From Ligula intestinalis (lineage: Eukaryota; Platyhelminthes; Cestoda; Diphyllobothriidea; Diphyllobothriidae): a stretch of 64,000 nt of DNA. The DNA lies in the NCBI GenBank assembly GCA_036362985.1, contig JAYGXS010000004.1:30643428-30707427 (forward strand), given 5' to 3'. Made by a program: the position numbers and the translations under genes. Positions 1-10,100 of the stretch are shown in pieces. Below the pieces are notes generated by a model. It saw only the letters and a list, made by a program, of their open reading frames with translations, was not told the origin of the DNA and did not search any database. Positions within the stretch are counted from its first letter, which is position 1; every line of letters begins with the position of its first letter.

Positions 1-44
1 AGAGCCTTACAATAATCAGGCCAAATCTCATGTTGTAGGCAACA

Positions 45-360
45 CACAGAAGGCACCAGAATGAGGGCGTTTTTGTGTACAGAACCCTGAAGGCCACCAA
101 TTCGACTCCTCCGGTGCACGGACAATGGCACGCGCTGCTAATAAGGTGGGGCGAGAATTAATGGAAGCCTGGGTGTCAGATCCCCACTCCATCAACAGGC
201 ATGTGGATATACCGCCCTGTTATTTTGCCATCCATGCTATCGTGACCAGAAAGCAAACCCACTTCCTGTCTAAACATACAAGCTGCCACATCAAGGTCAC
301 ACGCCCTGACTCCAGGGACGCGCGTAGGGGAGAATGGGACACAAGCGCTTCAAACTGCTA
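45..360 (+). pseudogene. Penelope-like element, C-terminal remnant (family 2)
   Basis: An open stretch from 125 to 361 reads as the extreme C-terminus of a Penelope-like retroelement protein, with the motif GRELMEAWVSDPHSINRHVD. The same segment recurs in the longer family 2 remnant at about 50990-51230, and the two are clearly alike at nucleotide level. In the known family this tail follows the GIY-YIG endonuclease, but no endonuclease motif is visible here, so only the 3' end survives. It directly abuts the broken 3' side of the minus-strand BEL/Pao element. Bases 45-90 resemble a piece at 42467-42507. Family placement is inferred from the shared tail. Confidence 0.6.
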
Positions 361-422
361 GATCTCACGGTTTTTCTTCTACCGTCGACATCCATTTGAA
401 GAGATTCGAAAACACTTAATTC

Positions 423-2280
423 TCAAGTAAAGTGCTGACCTTGTACGTACTTCATCAGACCATCTATAGCCTGACGCATCTCCGTGACTCGAATATAGCC
501 CTTCATCAATGTCTCTTGAGGAGCCTTGCCAGCGGAAACGATAATATACTGCTTGAAACGCAGGAGCCAGACCACGGCCCTTTGTAATCTGGTCCAACTT
601 AAAAAACGGTTAACCAGTTTATCCAAACTGCCATATTGGCTTAACACTTGAACTTGAGTAATCGTTCTTTTGAATTCCAAATCCGCGGGCTGCACCAGTG
701 AAGGTTGTGCAGGCCATTCGCTCTCCGGTCGAACTAAAAAGTCTGGACCGCGCAACCACTGTGGCAAGAACGCAAAGTTACATGTCACCCGCGAAGCTAT
801 GTCTGCTGGGTTAACCCCCGAACCCACAAACCTCCACTGTGAAGTTGCAGACAAGTCATGAATAACGGTCAATCTATTGGCTACAAATGTACAGAATCTG
901 GTTGATTCGTTGTGTATGTAGTATAAGACTATCATAGAATCAGTCCAGAAAGTCACACTTTTAAAGTACGTACTGGTAGCTGACCGGATTAGGTCAGCCA
1001 CACGTACAGCCAGGGTTGCAGCCGCCAACTCTAATCGTGGTATAGAAACGGTTTTGAGAGGCGCATCGCGTGCTTTTGAACAAACGAGTGAACAATGTAA
1101 GTTCCGTGTTTCGTTACTGAAACGAGCATAGGCAACTGCACTAAATGCTACTTCTGACGCATCACAAAACACGTGTAATTTCGTCCGCATTGGATCGCTG
1201 ATGCCTTTGGGTTTAAGACATCGAGCCAGCTGAAGCGTATTTTGACTCTGTAAGTTTGAGATCCAGTTTTCCCATCGAGATCTCTCGATAGCGGATAGTT
1301 GCTCATCCCATTTCAGTCCGCTTTTGCATAAGGATTGTAGTGAGCACTTTCCCGGTATCAACCAAGGAGCAATGAAACCCAGAGGGTCATAAAGAGAAGA
1401 CAAGCAAGACAGGATGCCTCTACGAGTCGAGAGTTTCGTAGGTATGTCGAGGCTTATCGCGAGCATGTCAGAATTCGTATCCCACTGCAGTCGTAGGGTT
1501 CGCTCAGTTGATAGAGTATTGACAGCGATATCTCTCATATTAGAAGAGAGTTCGCTGGCATTGATGTGCGACAGCATGCGGCGGTCATAAGACGCCCAGT
1601 TTCGCATCCGAAAGCCACCATGAGATAGAAGCGTGCAAACTTCGTCCACAAAACATTTAGCGGAATCCGCATCGCCTAACGAAAGCAGACAATCATCAAC
1701 GTAAACACTACGATGAATCGCTTCGCAAGTTGATGAAAAGAAGGATGAACCGAAATCTTCAACTGTTTTTCGCATCGCAAACGCTGCAATAAATGGCGAA
1801 GAAGTTAACCCGGATGTATGGGATGTCCACTGGAACTCAACAGGTTCCCCGGCCAACCCCTCACTTTTCCACCACAAGAATCTCAGAGCTGGTCGATCTA
1901 CCGGATGCACTTTCACTTGTAAGAACATCTCTTCTATATCCCGTGCCACTGCAATTCGTTCTAGCCGGAAACCCAACAGCACGCTTACTAATTTTGCGTT
2001 TAGATCCGGCCCTTGGTAGGGGTGATCGTTTAGAGACATGCCCTGGCACTTTGAAGCACAGTCAAATACAACGCGGATTTTTTCTGGTTTTCGGGGGTTT
2101 ACAACAGGATGATGAGGTAAATACCAACGTCTTAGTTCCGGAAATGTTTTGTTACTCTCAGCCCGCTCGATGTATCCCTTTTTCCTGTAGGAACTGAATG
2201 TTTGCTCGTATTTTTGAAGTAACTCAGGCTGTCAATCCAGCTAACTCCTGAGATGGAGCAGTCGTTTCCGCGCCAACGGC
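423..2280 (-). pseudogene. BEL/Pao pol: reverse transcriptase and RNase H
   Basis: The 538-codon open segment at 423-2039 contains the reverse transcriptase palm, with RDIEEMF around residue 33 and the catalytic YVDD box at residues 113-116. A Pao-type RNase H follows, with likely acidic residues D293 (FCDAS), E337 (RLELAA) and D367 (FWTDS). The first RT motifs lie upstream in another frame (about 2040-2280), so a frameshift separates RT from the protease part. The protein ends after the linker that normally leads into the integrase zinc-binding domain; the integrase is absent. The known role is copying element RNA into DNA in the cytoplasm. Confidence 0.85.
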
Positions 2281-2942
2281 TACGTTTCCGGGAACTTCGA
2301 CATACGATTTCTCCAAGGTAGCGACAGTTGGAAGTGCCCATTTATGTGCCTAATGGACGAAAATGCCATAGTCAGAGCCCATTCATCCTCCAACGAATAA
2401 CTCGCAATCGTCGCAGACGTGTCAAAAAACTCAGAGTCGTATAAGTGTTTAATATCTTCTGTCACCTCTCTCTCTCTCTCTTGATTAACAATACCGTGAC
2501 AGATAGAGTCACCTTCCAATCTGTCGCGCGAAGGTCCAAGCAACATCCATCCAAGCAAATTTTTCACGGCAAACGGTTCTCGTTTTCCACCCAGACGTTG
2601 GTCAAGTACCCAATGAGCTTCCACGACGTCGTTTCCAATAAGTATGCCAACCTCACAATCCGTGAGCTCGTCAAACATTATATCGTTCAGGTGTGACCAT
2701 GACGATGCCAACTTCTTAATGGATGGTTCCGCACGCAGTGGCAAGTCTTCAACTACTAGAGCCCTTTCGACTTCAACTGATTCGTTTTCATTCATGGGCA
2801 GCAGTCTTACGTCTCTGACTTCCGAGTTACATTCGATAGACCCACTTAATGTGTTAATCGTCGATGCCGTCGACTTGGTGAAGACTCCGCTGTTAACTAG
2901 TAGCTCTCGTTTTATTAACGTGACATCAGAGCTACTGTCCAA
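2280..2942 (-). pseudogene. BEL/Pao protease (DUF1758-like) region
   Basis: This 220-codon open segment starts with the aspartic-protease signature, here DSSSDVTLIK, and continues to a conserved LGWMLLGP block typical of the protease/RT linker of Pao elements. The usual active-site triplet is Asp-Ser/Thr-Gly; here Gly is replaced by Ser, which by family knowledge should impair catalysis. The first residues overlap the end of the Gag zinc-knuckle segment in another frame, and a further frame change leads into the RT. A short CT-rich run (2466-2482) lies inside it. Confidence 0.7.
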
Positions 2943-3790
2943 GAATGCGTATGTTTCGATAGTTCCGGTCGGTGTTTTTCTAGCTTGATAGGAATAACAC
3001 CTAGTCGTGATGGTACGTATGCGATTCTACTCAGGGCGCAAATTCCCTCGTCTCGCAATATTCGCTGATCGTTTCCCGATCGCCTTACATGCAGGAGTGT
3101 ATGATGACGTCCTGTACACTCACAACGTTCCTTTTGCCTACACACCAGAGCAAAATGCGTATTATCGAGACAGACAAAGCATGCCTTGTGTTCGCACATA
3201 CAATTCCATCTATCAGCGACGCTCATGGATAGTAGACGGGGACAACTGGCCACTTTATGTGTTTGAGAACATATAAAGCAAGGCTGGAAATTTGGCGGGC
3301 AGCCGGCAACGGCTAGGAATGTGGCAAGTACTTCACGCCTTTGGTGCTGAACGTTAGTATTTGAGGGATTTTGATTATGACGAGTCTCTCCCTCCCTTGC
3401 AAGCTGTCCAAACCGACTTCTGGCTATTCTCGAACGCTTGTCCACAAACTCTGTGAGATCAATAAAGTTTGGGTCTTGACCACCAGTATATATCCGGTCG
3501 GTTACTTCAGCCCATTGGTTCTGCATCGTGTAGGGTAAGGAACGCACTATTCGTTCCAATACATCAAGAGAATTCAAATCGGACACATAATCCATTTTGG
3601 TAAGTGCGATTTCACAACCCTTCATTTTTATGCAGAGGTCAGAAATTGACTTTGCCGTATGTGAAGTCTGTCGTGCCTGAGTATAAAGTCCCTCGAGAAG
3701 GACCGTGCGACAATGTGTGGTTGTCCGAACATGTCTCCGAGAATAGTCCGTGCTCTTGCGTATGCCATGGAAGAAGGTAATACAACACAC
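2915..3790 (-). pseudogene. BEL/Pao Gag C-terminal part with zinc knuckles
   Basis: The segment carries cysteine/histidine clusters typical of nucleocapsid zinc knuckles in Pao elements: a first C-x2-C-x3-H-x4-C, a second C-x2-C-x4-H-x4-C (CFVCLDNTHFALVC), then a CEC-GRHHTLLH cluster. Before these is an alpha-helical capsid-like stretch. In the family this region binds and packages element RNA. The N-terminal part lies in a different frame (3628-4473), which marks a frameshift or decay near 3630-3790. The reading runs out just as the protease motif begins in the next frame. Confidence 0.75.
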
Positions 3791-4473
3791 TCTTCAATCG
3801 CGGCTCTCGCATCCCCTCGGCAATAATGCGTTAAGTATAGCAGTCTCTGCCCAGGGTCTTCCACCTTACTCTCCGCATACACTTCATACTGGCGGATGAA
3901 TTTCCAATAGTGTGTGTGATTGCCATCGAAATAACACAATTCTACTTTAGGCAATCCTAAGCTGGCTACTATTGGAGACATCGTGTTGACTGTGCGTGGA
4001 CCAACGCACGATTTTATCTCACGGTCACTTTCTTCCAGGCATTCGCCCTTCACGGTGCACTCTTCTAAGTAACGAGCTACACGCTCAGTTTGCTCTGCCG
4101 ATTTCATGTTATCATCCCCTGACTCTACGTCGGACTCGACATCAACCTCGAACCTAGCAAGTTTCGTTTTATCTTCAGCATCAAGAATTAAAAGTTCTAA
4201 CTCCTCTTTTCGTCTAACGCGTTTCTCATTAAGCTCCACAATTTTAAGTGCTTTCAAATTTGCCTTACTCTTACGACTAGAATAACTAGGAGAACTTGAC
4301 TTACCAGAGCCGATGTGGAGGTTCGAAGGATTGGCAGCTCCCTGACCAGATTTGATTGAGTCTTCTTCCTTGGGCATTTCCTCCAGATGTGTTTGTCCCT
4401 TGGAACATGTGAGCATATGAGGTTCAACACTGTCAATCCGGCAGATTCGCAGATGTGCTTTAAGTACTGGCAA
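3628..4473 (-). pseudogene. BEL/Pao Gag N-terminal part (DUF1759-like)
   Basis: This 281-codon open segment has a charged N-terminal half rich in Lys, Glu and Asp, then a DUF1759-type block beginning LPKVELCYFDG and continuing through YWKFIRQYEVY and a CRGDARAAIEEC stretch. This is the usual start of the capsid-like domain of BEL/Pao Gag. The first coding bases overlap the short irregular repeats at 4436-4720, so the true start is uncertain. It precedes the zinc-knuckle segment in the transcription order of the element. Confidence 0.7.
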
Positions 4474-4720
4474 GTACTTTCAATCCAGACGAATTCGAGA
4501 CTCCTTGTTAGCAAGGCCAATCCTTGTTAAGTACTGACGATCTGTCAGTTCCGCACCTGCGTTTAAGTACCGTCGAGTACTGTCAATCCAGCCAGGTGCG
4601 CGATTCCTTGTTTAGCACGATCGATCCGGCAGTTTCGCAGCTGTGTTTAAGTACTGTCAAGTACTTTCAATCCAGACAAATGCGAGACACCTGTTGAACA
4701 CTGGCATGTCAGGCCAATTA
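4436..4720. repeat. Irregular tandem repeat, three units
   Basis: A block containing TTAAGTACTG-CAAGTACTTTCAATCCAG recurs at about 4460, 4563 and 4648, spaced 103 and 84 bases, each preceded by a related CGGCAG-TTCGCAG segment. Shorter GTTAAGTACTG echoes occur at about 4527, 4734 and 4783. The repeats overlap the Gag start of the BEL/Pao element and extend upstream of it, so they may be its leader or a minisatellite at the element's edge. Confidence 0.65.
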
Positions 4721-4860
4721 TTCGTTTCGATGTTGAGTACTGGTTTGACAGACCAAAAACCCAGGTAGCACGGCCAATCCGTGTTAAGTACTGTTTCGTC
4801 CTTTGCTTTCTTCAACTGTATCCCGTAGTCACGCGTACGCCAAACCAGTGATAACAACTA

Positions 4861-5469
4861 TCAAGGTGGTACGGTACTATTAAGAGAAATAGTACACAAT
4901 AAAAACACAAACCTTAACAATGGATATTCCAAGTCAAGAGCAAAGGGAGTCGGTCAAAGGGGCATGGATCTGGTTTTATAGGATTCCAGGAGGCAGTTCC
5001 TGTGGGCTCCCATTGGTCTGAAAACACCAACGTCAAAGGGGGGTGGCGGACTTGAACAGAGACAATACTGTACTGGCAAGGGGGCGGGCTGCAAGCGTTT
5101 GAAGTCAGTGGTGGTGGGGTGGCTCGATGAGGGGTTCTCGGAGTAGTCGCGAGCGCTGGGTCAAAAAGGGGGGAGAGGAGAATGGACAGCTGGGTCGCCC
5201 CCGCCTCCAGGGTGGTCGCCATGCGTAATTGAACTGTGCAAATCGAAAGAAGGGGGCAAGACCGGGGGAGGGCAGTATTCAGTCATGTGCATTAGAGTGA
5301 GTCATGGGCGGCCAGCATTCCGGGGGGAAGGAGGACAGCCTTCGGAAGTGTAAACAATCATTTTGTAGGTCGGACAGGAGTCTCATAGGAGAAGAGATGT
5401 GGAGAATTTCAAATTTGTTCAGCCGGAAATAACATGGGTACTCTTGACAAGCGGTGCGATTGATCGTAT
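4861..5469. other. Unassigned spacer
   Basis: Nothing recognisable beyond short G-rich stretches (for example 5165-5180, 5250-5275 and 5320-5335). A 102-codon minus-strand reading (4914-5222) is proline- and threonine-rich and matches no family I know. It could hold the missing 5' LTR or leader of the BEL/Pao element, but no terminal repeat pair was found. Confidence 0.4.
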
Positions 5470-5479
5470 TTCGTTTGTA

Positions 5480-6411
5480 TCAATCGGGTCTTTTGAAAAC
5501 ACGAGGTCCAAAAAGTTCCCTATTTTTGCTTCTTTTATTTTCGTTGGAAATGCAACATGATGCACGAGAGAGGTCCCCCGTTAGCTTTAAGAGTCTGGAG
5601 CTAAAAGATTCATGCAAACCTTTAACCGATAACTCATCCCAGTTGATCAGTGGGGCGTTAAAATTTCCAGTGATCAGGACCAGTTCATGCATTAGCCCTA
5701 ACCTGGTCTCTTAAACCTTTGGAGGTTGAGTTAGCCATCTGTATACAGTCATGAAATGTACCAGGGGTTTTAAATTTAAGCCATAGTGCTTCACAATCAT
5801 GCGACGAAATAATTCTGCGTTCCGACGCAATGATGCCCTTCTTCACAAACACTGTTATTCCTCCTCCCTTCCTATGCATCTTGTCCCAACGAAAAACGTG
5901 GTACTCTCCGGGTACAATTTCGGCATCCATTAAGTCGGCCTGTAGCCAGGTCTCTGTAATGGATATGGCGTCCGGCTGTAGGTCAGCTATACAAACTGTG
6001 AGCTCGTTAATCTTCTGAAGCAAACTCTGTGCGTTCGTATCAAGAAAACGCAGCTTCACCGGCATAGCGTTTTGAGCGATTTGTGGGTCGAGGTAGCCAG
6101 AAGGTTTTTGTGGATTAGCTACTTTGTTGCATGAGTTTTGGTCTAGTTTTTGTCTGTAAAACTCAGCGTTATTGGCTGTCTCCAGAGGTTCCTCTCGCCC
6201 GCATTGGATCTCCTGTGGAGTTCGGGTGGTAGTTCCCTCCACTTTTTCCTCTCAACCGGTGAGTAATCCTGCCGAAAAAAACTGTCGGGTACTTGTTCCG
6301 TAGTTGCGATTTCCTGTTCAACAGTAGCCTCGCTTGTTCTTCGTGCTCGAGTATAAATTTTATCGCTCTGAGCTGACCCGAATCCGCATTTGGATTTTTC
6401 TTTTGGCCCAT
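5480..6411 (-). pseudogene. Non-LTR retrotransposon endonuclease remnant
   Basis: On the minus strand, three overlapping readings (6169-6411, 5685-6242, 5480-5692) follow a LINE 5' to 3' course. The middle one is an apurinic-type endonuclease domain of the CR1/Jockey group: TNAQSLLQKINEL with the catalytic Asn near residue 70, SITETWL with the catalytic Glu near residue 97, an RWDKMHRKGGGITVFVKKG block at about 118-135. The next reading holds the GDFN-type motif as GNFNAPLINWDEL. At least two frameshifts separate the parts, and no reverse transcriptase follows. Clade assignment is tentative. Confidence 0.8.
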
Positions 6412-7164
6412 CCTAAATACTTTTAAGACGGGGACCTCAATTTCTACGTTTTCATTTAGGAGAGGTTTAACGTATCCGCGGAATAAATGGGTGTATTTAT
6501 AAGGCGTCTATATCGTGCACTAAACATAGACATTCGGATGGTTAAGCAGAGAGTGAGGCAAATGCAGCGCAAGTATTTTTACACCATAATTCAGTGTAGG
6601 TCACCCTCCCTGCACAAACATGCTGTGGATAGCACGATGTACCTCACCAGGACCGATGGTCGAATTAGAAGAACCTGACAGATCCCTGGTTAGGACCGGT
6701 TTCGTCATTGTAGAATTTTATTTTAGCATTTATTTCTGCGTTTTGGTGTTCTTCGACTGCAAGTCCCTGAAGAAAATCCATTAATGTTTTTAGGTCTGTA
6801 ATTTTGGGCGTGTGCTCGGACGTCCATTTTTTCCACCATTGGCTCTATGTAGTCTTTTTCAATAGCTTTCTAGCTGCCTTAAGGAAAGTCGCAACTAAAC
6901 GTCCGCGTCCATTAACAACTGGGCGCTCCTACATATCCTCACAGAAAAGACTTATACATTACCAGAGAACCGGAATATTCAATTTGCAAACAAGCTTGGA
7001 CCAAAAAAGTTTGAGCAACTGCGTTAATCACAACCTCCTCAAGCGGGTGAGTCGGGTCTTCTGGCTCGTCACGTGTGTGGTGTTCGCTCTTTGTATAATA
7101 GTGAGTAATATATGCAGCTGGTGTTATTTTTGCTGAAATCTATTTTCCATACAAGGTTCTCAGG
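6412..7164 (+). promoter_or_regulatory. Upstream region of the CLU gene, possible leader intron
   Basis: This stretch should contain the promoter and 5' leader of the CLU gene; no TATA or initiator site is convincing. A good splice donor (GGGTGAGT, intron from 7047) and a pyrimidine-rich acceptor ending at 7155 would remove a 109-base intron nine bases before the ATG. A second donor at 7101 would give 55 bases. If the 7047 donor is used, an open reading from 6804 runs in frame into the CLU ATG and could add about 80 residues, so the true start could lie upstream. A spliced-leader acceptor at 7155 is equally possible. Confidence 0.35.
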
Positions 7165-10100
7165 ATGACTGAGGGGGAACATGTTGCTCCTTCGCCATTA
7201 AATGAAATAAGTGAAAAGTCCAAACCCTCCAGCGCGGACCAGACGTCAACCGTTGACAGTTTAGACGACACTCAGTTCAGTATAAAAATAATTTTGTCCC
7301 CGTCTGAGGTCGTTAATCTTCAGGTTAACTCCTCGGAGCTCGTTCAGGAAATACACCACGCCCTCACGGAACGCGAAGAATCTTGCCATCGCACATGTTT
7401 TTCCTTGCAACTCAATGGCAACACTCTCGACTTGTTTGCCGATCTAAAATCCATCGAAGGTCTTGCCGAAGGCTCCGAAATACATGTTGTTGAAGGTATT
7501 TTCATTAGTTTATTTAACTCTGTAGAACGTTATACCACTCGCGAGGTGCGTAATCACGTGAAACATATCAACGAACTCCTCAACAGCATTAGGGTTCGTG
7601 ATGCTTACGCAGGCCGCGACCAAATGTCCCTGTCTTTCCTCAGCTCCGTCACAATGGGAGATATTTTCGGTAATTCGGTTGATTTTTCCCTCCAATATCT
7701 GTCATTCTAACGTGTGCCTAAATTTGGTCCCCGTCCCACATGTGGATCGTTCTGTTTCATGAAATGTTATTTAAGGTCACAAACTTTGCCATTTAGAACG
7801 CAAACCTTCGAAGTCCGATGTGGGCATCAACTTCCTTCCTCCTAGTTACATAATGCCCTCACCAGGCGTGTCCGAGCCGCCCCTGGTGCCACTTCACCCT
7901 TATAACAAAGAGGATAACGCGTTAACCTGTCTTCGGCAGCTAAATTACAGTAATTGGAACCCACCACCACCTCATCGTCGGCTGGCCGGTGATTTGGTCT
8001 ACCTCGTCGTTCATACACTGGAAGACAAGCGTTGTCATATAACTGCCTGTTCTCGAGGGTTCTTTGTTAATCAGTAAGTCCTATTTTGCGATCGAAGACG
8101 AACAATGTCGATTAATTTCATCGTGTTTGACTTAAAACTCCTTCCCTTTCTATAGAACCACCGATGACACTTTCAATCCGAAACCTGTACAGAACGCCTA
8201 CGTTGCCCATTCCCTTATTGATCTACTGAAACAGCTGAGTCCAGCCTTCAAAAAGTCCTTCGAAAGTCTTTTGAAGCGCCGATCCAATAAGCATCCCTTC
8301 GAGCGATTCCCTACACCCTACCAGGTTTATTCATGGCTCAGCCCTCAGTGGGAGCATACACCCGATTCCGTACGCAAAGAGGAAGGTGTGTTTTGAGTCT
8401 TGTTTTAGCACTGAATCGCCATAAGAGGAAACTTCTCACAATGTTTATTTTTACGGCAGCCTTCGCCTCACGTATGGCTTGCGAAGAAAATCTCCCTGGC
8501 CAAACTCGCGACTGGAATGATGAACTACAGGCTACACGCGAGCTCCCACAGACCGGTCTTAATGATCGGTTAGTACGGGATCGTGCCATCTTCAAATCCA
8601 ACAGCGACTTCGTCGCAGCTGCCACACGTGCGGCTGTCAGTGTCGTCAACGGTGATATAATGGCTATCAACCCTGGGGAGACTCGCAAACAACAAATGTT
8701 TATCTGGAATAACATGTTCTTTTCGTTGGGCTTCGATGTAAAGGACCACTACAAAGATCTGGGGGGCGAGGCTGCCGCATACGTTGCCACCGTGAGTGAA
8801 TTTGATTTAACTTCCACTGTGCTCATGCATTCTTAAGCTTAATTTAATACCAGTGCCACACCTACGTACTGCTAGCTGTTGATGTTTTGGGTCGAAACTG
8901 AAACCCATCTAGGACCAGAGGTACAAATGGTTGTTTCTGGTTTATTTAACATCGACAGCCAGTTGTGCTCGATTTCAGATGCACGTGCAACTTATTGTTT
9001 ACATAAATAAATGTCTGTTCTATTCAACGCGCAATGCAATTTATATTCATTTAGCTTTACCAGGTAGTATCCTTAAGTTAACACGTGCGTTTATGGTTTC
9101 TTTGCACATCCGTATGAAAACAGTACCCTTATAGACCAATATTTGTTTTTTCTTTAGTCCAACGACCTGAATGGCGTCCGTGCGTACTCCCTCCTTGACC
9201 AGCCAGGTCTGTGTACACTTGGAACAGCCATTATTGACTACCGTGGCTATCGGGTCACTGCGCAAACTATAATTCCAGGTATGTTTTTGGAATCATCTGT
9301 TTTTTTTTGCAGTCAGATCTTTCAAGTAAGTCAAAAGGCTTGTTATTTACGTGTTCAAGCAATGAAACTAATCCGACATAATACCCCTGCAGCAGTCTGG
9401 TTGAGCTATTTTAATGCATCCACTGTGACAGTTCCATACTTTCAGGAGTAATGGACAGGTAACAGAGTTCATGTTCAGACACATCAGCGATGGCAACATT
9501 TTAGTTCAATGAGTGCGCGAGGTGCGTAGTCGCTATACCACAGCACATCCCTTTATATGAGATATTATTTGCGGCGATTTAATTTACCAGTGCTGGTGAC
9601 TGACGCTTAGTAATTTGGCTCGTTGATACTGTTAGTGAAGGCAGTGTTCGTTCGCGCTATTCCAATGCGACTTTTTAGTCCCCCCATTTGGCACTGAATA
9701 TGGAGAGAGAAATCGTACCTAGCAATGGACTGCGGACCGCGGTTGCCAGCTCTCACGAAAATGTAACCTTTGTGGCCAGATCTCAGCGAACGAGCCGCGT
9801 CCAAACAGTGGACATAATTACTCTCCATTGTTGCTGTGTGTTCAGCCGTTCACGTTCAATCGTTTTATCTTGCCCGCAGTAGCTTTTCCGCATCAGCACT
9901 ACATTTGGTAAATGCTACAGACGTCTCATGCCTAACAATTTCTTCAGCTCTCTTTACAACCACGGTTCCAACTGGCTTCAAAAGGCCGCTGACGGCTTCT
10001 AAGGAATTATGGCCTTGCAAGGTGTGCTTTTATCTCGTTTGTGTACACGGGTTTTGCTGGCAAGCGATCGTTGTGATCACCCATTGGAGGTATTGAAGTC

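Larger units (their letters stand above)
423..4473 (-). mobile_element. Decayed BEL/Pao-type LTR retrotransposon, integrase missing
   Basis: Read on the minus strand, four overlapping or adjacent open segments give the BEL/Pao order: Gag-like DUF1759 region, zinc knuckles, aspartic protease region, then reverse transcriptase and RNase H. Frame changes separate the segments, so no single polyprotein is open. The coding series stops near 423, where the integrase should begin, and a Penelope-like fragment lies beyond. I saw no LTR pair, primer-binding site or polypurine tract. Family identity rests on the RT/RNase H architecture and the DUF1759/DUF1758 arrangement. Confidence 0.85.
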
